DNA of 59,887 nt, from contig JBBRAW010000007.1 of NCBI GenBank assembly GCA_038206385.1, positions 1-59,887 on the forward strand. The letters are read 5' to 3'. Below, piece by piece: positions 34,518-44,718 of this stretch. This DNA comes from JANXSD01 sp038206385. Its GTDB lineage: Bacteria > Bacteroidota > Bacteroidia > AKYH767-A > OLB10. Every line of letters starts with the position of its first letter. Positions within the stretch are counted from its first letter, which is position 1. The position numbers and the translations under genes were made by a program. Under the pieces are notes generated by a model. That model saw nothing but the letters and a program-made list of their open reading frames with translations. It searched no databases and was not told the DNA's origin.

Positions 34518-36200
34518 ATGCAACGATTATTAATTCGGTTATTGTTATGGTTGTTAATTGTTGTTCCATTCAATTATGCAAGTGCTCAATTAAATTCTCA
34601 AGTTGTAATTCCAAATTTACAAAAGCATATTCAAACACTTGCTTCCGACAAATTTGAAGGAAGAGAAACAGGACAAAAAGGCGAACAACTTTCATCGGAT
34701 TATATTGTAAAGCAATTCCAAGAAATTGGATTATCGCCAAAAGGCATTCAAGATTATTTACAAGCTTTTCCATTTACAAAGAATACCAAAATAGGATCTA
34801 AAACAAATCTCATTTTAGATGGGAAGAAACTAGAAGTTGTTACCGATTTCATTCCACTAGCGTACAGTTCTAATTCTTCTGCAAAGGGCGAAACAGTTAA
34901 TGTTGGATATGGAATTGCAGCTCCTAAATTAGATTACGATGACTACAAATTATTGAAAAATTTAAGAGGGAAAATTTTTGTAATGGAAATTTCTACTCCT
35001 GATCATGCTGGTCCGCATAGTAAGTACGATGAGTATGCAGACTTAAGAACACGAATTGATACTGCTATAGCAAAAGGTGCAGCCGCAGTACTATTTATAA
35101 ATTCTGATAAAGATTACACTGATCCAAAGCCCGAATATAAAAATCGTATTACGCCATCAGCAATTCCTGTAATTTTTATTTCTATAAAGCAAAGTGAAAA
35201 ACTTTCTAAAGGACAAAGTCAACGTGTTGAAATTTCTGCTGAATTATTAAAAGAAATAGGAACAGGTCATAATGTAATTGGATTTATAAACAACGAAGCA
35301 ATAAATACTGTAATCATAGGTGCTCATTATGATCATCTTGGTTTTGGAGGTGATGAATCATTGTATCGTGGTGAACCAAAAATTCATAATGGTGCTGATG
35401 ATAATGCAAGTGGAACTGCTGCGTTAATTGAACTTGCTAGATATTTAAAAGCCGTTGGTTCTAAAAATAATAATTATTTATTTATTGCATTTAGTGGAGA
35501 AGAAAAAGGATTATTAGGTTCTGGATTTTTTGTAAAAAATCCAACTGTTGATTTATCCAAAATCAATTATATGTTAAACATGGATATGGTTGGGAGATTA
35601 AAAACAGAAGACCCAACATTATTGATAAATGGAGTTGGAACATCAGATGCTTGGAAAGTTACGATGTCGTTTATTAAAATAGATAGTCTTAAAATTAAAA
35701 CTACCGAATCAGGCGTAGGCCCTTCAGATCATACTTCATTTTATTTGAAAGATATTCCTGTCTTACATTTTTTTAGTGGAACACACAGTGATTATCATAA
35801 GCCAAGTGATGATGAGCCCTTAATTAATTATTCTGGAGAGTTTCGCATCCTTAATTACATGATTCAATTAATTGCCCATCTTGATTATAAGGGAAAAATT
35901 AATTTCATAAAAACTAAAGACGATTCCAATGAAGAAGCTCCTCGATTTAAAGTGACATTAGGAGTGATCCCTGATTATGCGTTTGATGGAGAAGGGATGA
36001 GGATTGATGGGATTAGTGAAGGGAGACCAGCAGCGAAAGCTGGGCTTAAAGCGGGAGATGTAGTAGTTGCCATTGGTGAAAACAAAGTTGTTGATATGAC
36101 CAGCTACATGAGGGCTCTGGGAAAATTCAACAAGGGAGACAAATCAGAAGTAACGGTTGTTCGCGAAAAAAAGGAAATGAAAGTGGATGTGATTTTTTGA
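34518..36200 (+). CDS. Secreted M28 family aminopeptidase with PDZ domain
   Basis: A 560-residue exported zinc peptidase. It has a signal peptide (about residues 1-24, ending ASAQ) and a PA-like insert at about 130-240. The M28 catalytic domain carries the ligands H270 and D272 (GAHYDHLG), D294 (GADDNASG), E328-E329 (FSGEEKGLLGS), D356 (MDMVGR) and H427 (SDYHKPSDD). A PDZ domain spans residues about 478-560 (GMRIDGISEGRPAAKAGLKAGD). This M28-PA-PDZ layout is common in Bacteroidota and implies release of N-terminal amino acids, probably in the periplasm or at the surface. No T9SS tail. It follows lysS at 47 bp but may be transcribed separately. Confidence 0.92.
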   Translation: MQRLLIRLLLWLLIVVPFNYASAQLNSQVVIPNLQKHIQTLASDKFEGRETGQKGEQLSSDYIVKQFQEIGLSPKGIQDYLQAFPFTKNTKIGSKTNLILDGKKLEVVTDFIPLAYSSNSSAKGETVNVGYGIAAPKLDYDDYKLLKNLRGKIFVMEISTPDHAGPHSKYDEYADLRTRIDTAIAKGAAAVLFINSDKDYTDPKPEYKNRITPSAIPVIFISIKQSEKLSKGQSQRVEISAELLKEIGTGHNVIGFINNEAINTVIIGAHYDHLGFGGDESLYRGEPKIHNGADDNASGTAALIELARYLKAVGSKNNNYLFIAFSGEEKGLLGSGFFVKNPTVDLSKINYMLNMDMVGRLKTEDPTLLINGVGTSDAWKVTMSFIKIDSLKIKTTESGVGPSDHTSFYLKDIPVLHFFSGTHSDYHKPSDDEPLINYSGEFRILNYMIQLIAHLDYKGKINFIKTKDDSNEEAPRFKVTLGVIPDYAFDGEGMRIDGISEGRPAAKAGLKAGDVVVAIGENKVVDMTSYMRALGKFNKGDKSEVTVVREKKEMKVDVIF

Positions 36201-36358
36201 TTTACAAAAGGAGTAATTCTTACATGGTTTTCTTTATTTCTCAAGGCATAGTTTTTTTACGTTTTTTTTTGTTGAAAAATTTGTTTCTAAAATAATTCGC
36301 CTTTACAAGTTATTAGACGTTTTTTTACGAAATTTATATCTTAAAAATATCTTGAAAA

Positions 36359-38101
36359 ATGATAAAATACAAAACTATTTTATTGGCGCTTTTATTGACG
36401 GGTTCATTTGCAACCAATAATCTAGTTGCACAAAATAACATCTCATTATTAAGTACGAAAGAAGTTGATAAAACTTCTATTAAGCAATCAAAATTTATTT
36501 TATCAAGGAATAAAACAATATTATCTGGATGTGGAGTTGACACAAGTCAAAATGGAATTTTACCATTCAGAGATCAGCAAGGAACTATTTTTAATTCTTA
36601 TCTATGTGCATTGCATGATAGTGTTTCAGGGACATCTGCCAATGGCGCTGCCTTTAAAGATGGAGACGGTTTTAGAATAAAATTAATTCAAGGAAGTCAA
36701 GTTACCTTTAGTGTTGGAGTTGATAGTTGTGTTACACATCCAGTTTCATTAACTGTTTGTGATAGTTCAAATAATCCTATTTCTGGTGCATACGCAGCTT
36801 CTGGTTGTCCGAGTTCTTTAAATTTTACAGCGCCATACTCTGGACTTTTTATTGTTGTTATGAATGAAAATGGTATTTGTTTTGGCGCTGGTCAAATTGG
36901 GATTGGAGATATTTTTTGTTACAAAGAAATAGGTACAACTCTTCCGCCATGTTTACTAGGTCCTTCCAATGACTCTATTTGTGGAGCATTTCCTTTATCG
37001 ATTGGTGGTACATTTTATAATGGCGATAATTCATTCGCTGATTTAAATGATGTTAAAGATTCAAATGTTGTTGCATCGGGATTTGGATGTTCAATACCTA
37101 ATAATACGTTGTGGTATAGTTTCACTGCTTCTTTAACGGAGAATATTTCTATCGTATGTTATTCACCAATGTCAAGCGGATTAGATGCTTGGATAGGCGT
37201 TTTCGATGCTGCTTCCTGTACAGATTCTTTATTGAATGGGTCATGTTACGGAGGCCCAAATGGTATTGGCGATACAGTAAGAATTATGATACCAGTGATT
37301 GCAGGAACAACCTATTATTTTATGATTGATGGAGATAATAATTCAGTAGGTGAATTTAAAATTGGAATTGAAAATAGTCCTACTTATCCAATTAATGATA
37401 CAATATGTGGTGCTTCAAATTTAGTTTTGGATTCTGCTTTTATATCTGGAAATACTGCTGATGCTCAAGGTTCAGATCCTTCGGATAACGATGTTGCTAA
37501 TGCTGGATATAATTGTGGAATTCCCAATAATACGGAGTGGTTTGTATTTAGTCCGATGGTTAGCGATTCATTCGATTTAGTTATGACTACTAATGGCTTT
37601 AGTTTTTCTTCATGGATAGGAGAGTTCAGAACATCTACTAATGTAGTTGATTGTCATTGGCCATTGATATTCGAACAATGTTTATCTGGAACTAATAATA
37701 GTTTTAGCGACACCGCAATTAATCGAATCTATTTATCAAATAACTACAATTATTTTTTTATGATTGATGGGTTCTCTAATTCAAAAGGCGATTTTAGTTT
37801 AGGAATTAAATCGGTAACACATGTTGGTGTAAATGAATTTGAAAGTAATATTCGTGCGTTATCTATTTATCCGAATCCAGCTAATGAAGAAATTAATATC
37901 AATTACAATTTCTTTAATGCGGAAAATATAGATTTTCAATTAATTGATTTAACTGGACGTGTATTAATAAACGATTCTGGTTCTGGAATTAAAAATGGCA
38001 CTAAAACGATCAGTGTAAAAAATATTAATAACGGTATTTATGTACTTCGTATTTCAGGTGCTTTTGGAAATTTTAGTAGAAAAATTATGGTGCAGAGATA
38101 A
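36359..38101 (+). CDS. T9SS cargo protein with PPC-like repeats, copy 1
   Basis: A 580-residue secreted protein. The signal peptide ends about residue 25 (NLVAQ). A cysteine-containing N-terminal module (SGCGVDTSQNG, about residues 58-205) precedes two units of about 145 residues resembling bacterial pre-peptidase C-terminal beta-sandwich modules, marked by NDSICGAFPLSIGG / NDTICGASNLVLDS, NNTLWYSF / NNTEWFVF and YYFMIDGD / YFFMIDGF. The T9SS type A sorting domain has LSIYPNPANEEININY and ends KIMVQR. The next gene is a close paralogue and was probably made by tandem duplication. The substrate or partner is unknown; a role as a surface adhesin or binding protein is inferred. Confidence 0.85.
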   Translation: MIKYKTILLALLLTGSFATNNLVAQNNISLLSTKEVDKTSIKQSKFILSRNKTILSGCGVDTSQNGILPFRDQQGTIFNSYLCALHDSVSGTSANGAAFKDGDGFRIKLIQGSQVTFSVGVDSCVTHPVSLTVCDSSNNPISGAYAASGCPSSLNFTAPYSGLFIVVMNENGICFGAGQIGIGDIFCYKEIGTTLPPCLLGPSNDSICGAFPLSIGGTFYNGDNSFADLNDVKDSNVVASGFGCSIPNNTLWYSFTASLTENISIVCYSPMSSGLDAWIGVFDAASCTDSLLNGSCYGGPNGIGDTVRIMIPVIAGTTYYFMIDGDNNSVGEFKIGIENSPTYPINDTICGASNLVLDSAFISGNTADAQGSDPSDNDVANAGYNCGIPNNTEWFVFSPMVSDSFDLVMTTNGFSFSSWIGEFRTSTNVVDCHWPLIFEQCLSGTNNSFSDTAINRIYLSNNYNYFFMIDGFSNSKGDFSLGIKSVTHVGVNEFESNIRALSIYPNPANEEININYNFFNAENIDFQLIDLTGRVLINDSGSGIKNGTKTISVKNINNGIYVLRISGAFGNFSRKIMVQR

Positions 38102-38358
38102 ATTGCATTCTTTTTAAAATAATACCTTCAATCAAGTAACCTATTAAATTTTAAACATTTTTCATGCCCTGAAAAATTTAGCGTAAATCCTGAAAAATGA
38201 TCGTTTTCTGCTGATTTTAAGAAAGTTATAATTAGTTAACTCTTAGTGTTACATATTTTTTTATAATGACTAGAGTTAGCTATCAAAAATAAAATCTTTA
38301 AAGGAATTTTTTTTCCTTAATTTTGAATTCTTGAAAAATCAATAACCTAAAACATACT

Positions 38359-40137
38359 ATGAAAAAAAACTTTACAATTAAGAAAGTCTTAATGACATTT
38401 TTGATAATTTTTTCATTCTTGAGCAATTCCTCTATAGCTCAGAATGATCACCGCACTAAACCAGTAAAGGCATCTTTTAAATTAAAAATTAAAGATCAAC
38501 CTGCTATTAATGTTACCAAAAACACAAGCCTAGTAGGATGCAGTGTGGATTCAACACAAAACGGATTTTACTCTTTTTTGGATTCGACAGGAGCACAATT
38601 TAACGGTTACTTATGCGGTGCTAATGATAGCGTATCAGGTACGGTTGCCAATTGATTTGCATTTTATGATGGCGATGGCTATAAAATTAAACTTATTCAA
38701 GGAAGTCAAGTTACTTTTAGTATTGGGGCAGATAGTTGTGTCGTCCATCCAGTTTCTTTAACATTATGTGATAGTGCAAACATTCCGATCCCTGGAGCTT
38801 ATGTTTCTTCGGGATGTGCTTCATTGAATTTTACAGCAACCTATACAGGTGTATACATTGTTGTAATAAATGAAAATGGGATTTGTGGTGGTGGTGGAAC
38901 AGTTGGTATTGGTGAAATTTTTTGTTACCCACAAGTAGGAACAACTTTACCATCATGCTTGACTACTCCAGCTAATGATACACTATGTGGAGCATTTCCA
39001 TTGACAATTGGAGGTCCATTTTATACTGGGGATAATTCAACGGCAAATTCTTCTGACAATGACGATTTAAAGGCAACTACAGCAGGATATGTTTGTTCAA
39101 CACCTAATAATACTTTATGGTACAGTTTTACTCCAACTGTGACAGAAAACGTAACTGTTGTTTATTCTTCAACGGCATCAAACGGACTACTCGGATGGTT
39201 AGGTGTTTTTGATGCGCCAACATGTGCAGATCCATTAGCAAATGGAATGTGTTATACAGGTCCTGCTGGAACAGGTGATACCGTTAATATAACAATTCCC
39301 GTAGTAGCAGGAACTACCTACTATTTTATGATTGATGGTAATTCTGGTGCGGTAGGTGGATTTGGAATTGGTGTTGTTAGTGCTCAACCATTTCCAATAA
39401 ATGATACTATTTGTGGAGCCACTTCACTTGTATTAGATGGTCCATTCGTTTTTGGAAATACAGCCAATGCCCTTGGCACAGATCCGTTAGATGTTACTGT
39501 AGCTACAGCAGGCTTTACTTGTTCTACACCTAATAACACTGAATGGTTTGAATATACACCTGCTGTATCTGATTCATTTGATTTAGTTATGAGTGCAAAT
39601 GGTGGAGGCTTCGATGCATGGATCGCCCCATTTAGTACTCCTGCTGGTGTTGGTGCTTGTCAAGGAGTGTTAACTTATGAATCAACAGATTGTTTAAACG
39701 GACCAAATAATACGTATGCTACTGGTCCTACTGGCCCCACTGGTGATACAGCTGTAAATCGTTTATACTTGACTGTTGGTAATACTTATTACTTTATGAT
39801 AGATGGCTATGCTGGAGCTGTAGGATCTTATAGTATCGGAATACATTCAGTTGTTACTATGGGAGTAAATGAATTCGAAAGTAATATTCGTTCGTTATCT
39901 ATTTATCCGAATCCATCTAATGAAGAACTTAATATCAATTACAATTTCTTTAATGCAGAAAATGTAGCTTTTCAATTAATTGATTTAACTGGTCGTGTTA
40001 TATTAAATGATTCTGGTTCTGGAATTAAAAATGGCACTAAAACGATCAGTGTAAAAAATATTAATAACGGTATTTATTTACTTCGTCTTTCAGGTGCTAA
40101 AGGAAATAGTAGTAGAAAAATTATGATTCAGCACTAA
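38359..40137 (+). pseudogene. T9SS cargo protein copy 2, interrupted by an in-frame TGA
   Basis: A paralogue of the preceding gene, with the same signal peptide (ending SSIAQ), PPC-like units (NDTLCGAFPLTIGG, NDTICGATSLVLDG) and sorting domain (LSIYPNPSNEELNINY, ending KIMIQH). Reading continues in one frame from 38359 to 40137 except for a TGA at 38653-38655, aligned with a glycine codon (GGC) of copy 1 (SANGAAF versus TVAN-stop-FAF). Both halves otherwise align without a frameshift, so a single point change, probably GGA to TGA, explains it. Without the stop it would be 592 residues. Options are a recent pseudogene, readthrough or a sequencing error. A second piece starting at the ATG at 38824 would lack a signal peptide. 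Confidence 0.8.
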
Positions 40138-40151
40138 GTTAAAATCAACTT

Positions 40152-40191
40152 AAACAAAGAAGGGAACCAATATCGGTTCCCTTCTTTGTTT
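40152..40191. terminator. Strong terminator between convergent genes
   Basis: A 17-bp perfect stem (40152-40168 with 40175-40191) with a 6-base loop, AT-rich at the base. It lies 15 bp after copy 2 and 40 bp beyond the exonuclease gene end, and can serve both strands. Confidence 0.92.
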
Positions 40192-40231
40192 ATCATCAAC
40201 TCCAACTGATATAAAGATGAATCAATTTAAT

Positions 40232-41002
40232 TTAAAAATCAATTTCCATCATCATAGGACAATGATCCGAATGTTTTGCATCAGCTAAAATCACTGATCG
40301 TTTTAATTGACTTTCCAGATTATTGCTAGCAAAAATATAATCGATACGCCATCCTAAATTCCTTTCTCTAGCATTTTGACGATAAGTCCACCACGTATAG
40401 TTGTGAGGCTCCGAATTGAAATGACGAAAACTATCAATAAAGCCACTCTTTATAAATTGATCCACCCATTCACGTTCTTGAGGTAAAAAGCCTGAAGATT
40501 TTGCATTACTAATCGGATTGTGGATGTCAATCGCTTTATGGCAAATATTTACATCACCACCAATTATTAATTTTTTACGTTTTTTCTTTAGCTGAATGAC
40601 ATAATCATCAAACCACTTTAGCCATTCCATTTTATACGCTTGTCGCTCCTCTCCACTAGAACCTGATGGAATGTAAACGCTCATCACAGATGTATCGCCA
40701 TAATCTGCTCTAATTATTCTTCCCTCCCGATCAATCGCAGCATCTCCTGATCCAATTACCACTTCATCAGGTTCGTGCTTGCTAAATAATGCGACGCCAC
40801 TGTACCCTTTTTTCTCTGCTGGATGCCAATAGTGTTTATATCCATCATTCTCAAAAAGCGAGGTATTTAGCTGCCCAGGTTCCGCCTTTATTTCTTGAAG
40901 TAAAACAATATCGGGGTTCACTCCGCGTAACCACTCTAGCCAACCTTTGTTCATTGCTGCCCTAATGCCGTTGACATTGTATGTAATTATTTTTTTCACC
41001 AT
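40232..41002 (-). CDS. xth: Exodeoxyribonuclease III (AP endonuclease)
   Basis: A 256-residue cytoplasmic DNA-repair enzyme of the EEP nuclease superfamily. It nicks DNA at abasic sites and removes 3' blocks. Visible landmarks are TYNVNGIRAA at the start, LLQEIKAE (metal-binding glutamate, about residue 37), SGVALFS, the catalytic GGDVNICH (Asp-Asn) and the terminal SDHCPMMMEI with the catalytic aspartate-histidine pair. WRIDYIFAS is the standard DNA-contact segment. Length and motifs are those of the ExoA/Xth family. It is a single gene, convergent with the T9SS paralogues. Confidence 0.94.
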   Translation of the reverse strand: MVKKIITYNVNGIRAAMNKGWLEWLRGVNPDIVLLQEIKAEPGQLNTSLFENDGYKHYWHPAEKKGYSGVALFSKHEPDEVVIGSGDAAIDREGRIIRADYGDTSVMSVYIPSGSSGEERQAYKMEWLKWFDDYVIQLKKKRKKLIIGGDVNICHKAIDIHNPISNAKSSGFLPQEREWVDQFIKSGFIDSFRHFNSEPHNYTWWTYRQNARERNLGWRIDYIFASNNLESQLKRSVILADAKHSDHCPMMMEIDF

Positions 41003-41148
41003 CTAATTCTTAGACTACGAATATATGTAACACGATTAGAATTTCAATTTTTAGATTTAAATTCCCATTTAGTTGGAATTCGAGATAAATAATATTTAAC
41101 AATCTGATTGTAACAATTTACTTTAATTGATTACGTTAATGTAGAGGT

Positions 41149-44100
41149 TTGCGCGCTTGCAATTCCTACTTTAGCCCATCTGCAAAGCGCTTGAAAAAAC
41201 ACTCACTTATTCTTCTCTTTTTGCTTTTTTTAGCAACAATTGTTACGGCGCAAGTAACGAGTAATCTACGCATCTATTTAATCCCAACCTCTAAGGATAC
41301 AGTAATTCTCGATACACTTAGTATTATTCCTGGTAGTTTACAAGTGAGATATCAAGATCAAAATTTGGATAGTACTTTGTATTCGATAGATGTAGTGAAT
41401 GCAAAATTCATTTTTACAAATAAAACTCGAAATCGGAATGATAGTATTACTGTACGATATCGCGTATTTCCAATTCTGTTTGGCGCATCGCATCAATTAC
41501 GTGATCGCACACTTATGGAAAAAAATAGTATCAACCAAAAAGATCCTTTTCTTGTTGAACAACCTGGTAATTCACAACTAAATATTTTCGGCATGCAAGG
41601 CTTGTCTCGATCAGGAAGTATTTCTAGAGGAATCACAATAGGAAATAATCAAGATGCAGTGGTGAACTCTAGTTTAAATTTGCAGCTAGCAGGAAAACTT
41701 TCTAATGATATTGAAATATTAGCAGCCATTACTGATGACAATGTTCCAATTCAAGCCGAAGGAAATACGCAACAGTTGCAAGAGTTTGATAAAGTATATA
41801 TCCAATTAAATAATACACATCATAAATTAATAGCTGGTGATTTTGAAGTAAGAAATCCTGACGGATATTTTTTGCGTTATTATAAAAAAGGTCAAGGTGG
41901 TTTGTATAGCTTTTCGGGATTAGCGCAACCTTTAAAAAGTAATTCAGGTTTACTCAATGTATCTATTGGTGCCGCTGTTTCCAAAGGAAAATTTGCTCGA
42001 AATACTTTTAATGGTATCGAATCTAACCAAGGACCATATCGATTACGTGGTGCAGAAAACGAAAATTTTATCATCATTCTTTCTGGATCAGAAAAAATTT
42101 ATTTAGATGGTGCATTATTAGATCGTGGTCAGGATCGTGATTATATTATTGATTACAATACTGCAGAAGTTACCTTTACTACTAAACGAATTGTCACCAA
42201 AGATTCTCGCATTGTTGTAGAATTTCAATACTCTGATAAATCCTACGCTCGAACAATATTAACAGGATCGGTGGGTTGGAAACAAAAAAAATGGAGATCA
42301 GCAATTAATGTATATTCAGAGCAGGATAGTAAAAATCAACCACTGCAACAAAATCTTTCTAATGCAGACAAATTAATATTATCAAATGCAGGAGATAATC
42401 TTTCACAAGCTTTTGCGCCCAATGTAGATAGTGTAGCATTCAATGTAAATGAAATTCTTTATGCAAGAATCGACACCGTCGTAAATGGAATTAATTATTT
42501 TCCCGTATATTTTTATTCCACAAATAGTGATAGTGCAAAATTCAGAGTTGGATTTACAAATGTAGGAGCTGGAAAAGGAAATTACGTTTTAGAAAATGGT
42601 CTTGCTAACGGAAAAGTTTATAGTTGGATCGCCCCGTTAAATAATATTCCACAAGGTTCTTACGAACCTAAAGTGCAATTGATAAGTCCGAAACAGCGAC
42701 AGATGATAACGGCAAGTGGAGGATATGATTTCAATCAAAATACGAAGGTAGGAATTGAAGTTGTTGGAACTAAAAATGACATTAATCGTTTTTCAAAATT
42801 AGATAAGGATAATGACAAAGGTGCGGCAGCGAGATTAACATTAGAACATAGTCAACCCTTGAAAAAAGATTCAGTAAATGGATGGCGATTAACAAGTAGT
42901 TTGCAATCGGAAGTTACCGATAAAAATTTTGTTCCAATAGAAAATTATCGCCCAATAGAATTTATTCGTGATTGGAATACTACATTGCTCACTGTTCCTG
43001 GAAATGAATTTATCACTGCAATACAATTTGGAATTAGTCATCCAATTAAAGGAGATCTTCACTATAGTTTACGCTCCTATTTGCACGATACACAATATCA
43101 AGGATTGATGAATTCACTTGGTGGTCAATGGAAAAAAAAGGGGTTGCTTGTTAAGGCAGATGCGAGTCTTTTAAATACATCAGGAACTATAATTAAAAGT
43201 ACATTTCTTCGTCATCGTGAAGAGGTGAATAAACGATTTGGTAATTGGATTCCAGGAGTACATTTTGAACAAGAACGAAATGAAACTAAAATCCCTGGAA
43301 CAGATAGTATCACTCCTGGAGCTTTCAGTTTTCGCATCGCTGAAATTTATCTTCAACGGCCGGATACTTCAAAAATACCATTGAAAATTTCTGCGAGTAG
43401 AAGGTTTGATGATGGTATAAAACAAAATAAATTTACGGAGGCAAGTATTGCAGATATGTTTTCAGTAACAACGGCTTTAGTGAAAGAAAAACAACGATTA
43501 TCAGGGCAAATAAATTATAGAAATTTACAAATAACAGACTCAACAATCACCACTGCAAGGAAAGAAGAAAGTGTTGGTGGAAGAGTAGATTATAGTTTAA
43601 CAATTTGGAAAGGTGCATTGCAATTTAATACTTTTTACGAGGGAGGAACAGGAAGAGAACCGAAAAAATTGTATTCTTATATTGCTGTTGCACAAGGAAC
43701 AGGAACGTATTCATGGAATGATTATAATGCAGATGGTATTCCACAATTAAATGAATTTGAAATTGCATCGTTTCAAGATCAAGCAAATTACATTCGAATA
43801 TTTACACCTACTGATGATTATGTAAAAGTATTTTTTAATCAATATAATGCAGTTATAAATTTATTGCCAGCATCCTTTTTTCAGAACAGTAATAAATACA
43901 AATTACTTTCTAAATTTTCATTGCAATCCTCCGTACGATTTGATAATCGAATTGCGAATGTAAAAGGTGTTGAAGGTTGGAATCCCTTTCCTCGAAGTAT
44001 TCCTGATACCTTATTACTTACAACGCAATCGAGTAGTCGACATACTTTATATTACAACAGAAGTAGTCCTTCTTTTGGTGCTGATATAACCTATCAAGAT

Positions 44101-44673
44101 CAACAATCGCGACAGTTGTTGAGTAATGGTATTGAAGCAAGAAGTAATCGTACTTATATAGGTGTCATGAGATGGAATATTACGCAATGGGTTGGATCGC
44201 AAACATCAGTTGAATCAGGAATAAAAGAAAGTCGTTCGGAAGCATTTAAAGCAAGAGATTTTGAAATTAATAGGTATAGTATTTCCGAAAAAATAAATCT
44301 TCAACCTGGCACAACTTATCGCTTAAGTTTTAGCTTTCGTAATGAAGCAAAAAATAATGTAATCGCCGAAGGACTAGGAGAAAAAGCTACAGTACAAGAT
44401 GGAGGATTTGAGTGGAGATACAGTACTGTGAAACGTGGTATTATCAGTGCAAAGTTTAACCTTGTAAATATTAAATATAGCTCTGATGCAAATTCATCTA
44501 TTGCTTATGAAATGTTGGAAGGATTAAAAGCAGGAACCAATTTAACGTGGGGTTTTTCTATCCAACGAAATCTTGGAAATAGTTTGCAATTGAACATCAC
44601 TTACGATGGAAGAAAACCTTCTGGATTAAATATTATCCACACAGGTGGAGCACAAGTACGCGCGTATTTCTAA
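41149..44673 (+). CDS. Very large outer-membrane protein, SprA-like N-terminal pattern
   Basis: A 1174-residue exported protein of a family conserved in Bacteroidota. After the signal peptide (hydrophobic stretch about residues 19-35, ending VTAQ), a region at about 145-260 (SISRGITIGNNQDAVVNSSL, EILAAITDDNVPIQAEGNT, LIAGDFEVRNPDG) resembles part of SprA, the T9SS translocon barrel, although this protein is about half the size. The C-terminal half reads as aromatic-rich beta strands of a big barrel. There is no in-frame ATG near the start: TTG at 41149 is used, and TTG at 41191, directly before KKHSL, is an equally good signal peptide start. The function is unknown. A lone gene on the plus strand. 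Confidence 0.6.
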   Translation: MRACNSYFSPSAKRLKKHSLILLFLLFLATIVTAQVTSNLRIYLIPTSKDTVILDTLSIIPGSLQVRYQDQNLDSTLYSIDVVNAKFIFTNKTRNRNDSITVRYRVFPILFGASHQLRDRTLMEKNSINQKDPFLVEQPGNSQLNIFGMQGLSRSGSISRGITIGNNQDAVVNSSLNLQLAGKLSNDIEILAAITDDNVPIQAEGNTQQLQEFDKVYIQLNNTHHKLIAGDFEVRNPDGYFLRYYKKGQGGLYSFSGLAQPLKSNSGLLNVSIGAAVSKGKFARNTFNGIESNQGPYRLRGAENENFIIILSGSEKIYLDGALLDRGQDRDYIIDYNTAEVTFTTKRIVTKDSRIVVEFQYSDKSYARTILTGSVGWKQKKWRSAINVYSEQDSKNQPLQQNLSNADKLILSNAGDNLSQAFAPNVDSVAFNVNEILYARIDTVVNGINYFPVYFYSTNSDSAKFRVGFTNVGAGKGNYVLENGLANGKVYSWIAPLNNIPQGSYEPKVQLISPKQRQMITASGGYDFNQNTKVGIEVVGTKNDINRFSKLDKDNDKGAAARLTLEHSQPLKKDSVNGWRLTSSLQSEVTDKNFVPIENYRPIEFIRDWNTTLLTVPGNEFITAIQFGISHPIKGDLHYSLRSYLHDTQYQGLMNSLGGQWKKKGLLVKADASLLNTSGTIIKSTFLRHREEVNKRFGNWIPGVHFEQERNETKIPGTDSITPGAFSFRIAEIYLQRPDTSKIPLKISASRRFDDGIKQNKFTEASIADMFSVTTALVKEKQRLSGQINYRNLQITDSTITTARKEESVGGRVDYSLTIWKGALQFNTFYEGGTGREPKKLYSYIAVAQGTGTYSWNDYNADGIPQLNEFEIASFQDQANYIRIFTPTDDYVKVFFNQYNAVINLLPASFFQNSNKYKLLSKFSLQSSVRFDNRIANVKGVEGWNPFPRSIPDTLLLTTQSSSRHTLYYNRSSPSFGADITYQDQQSRQLLSNGIEARSNRTYIGVMRWNITQWVGSQTSVESGIKESRSEAFKARDFEINRYSISEKINLQPGTTYRLSFSFRNEAKNNVIAEGLGEKATVQDGGFEWRYSTVKRGIISAKFNLVNIKYSSDANSSIAYEMLEGLKAGTNLTWGFSIQRNLGNSLQLNITYDGRKPSGLNIIHTGGAQVRAYF

Positions 44674-44718
44674 CTTATAAAAAGAGTAATTCGTATTTAG
44701 ATAATTACAAGAAATAAT

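Noticed and set aside
38824..40137. Separate gene starting at the ATG at 38824
   Set aside because: The ATG falls inside a domain aligned with copy 1 and would lack a signal peptide; it is the rest of the interrupted gene.
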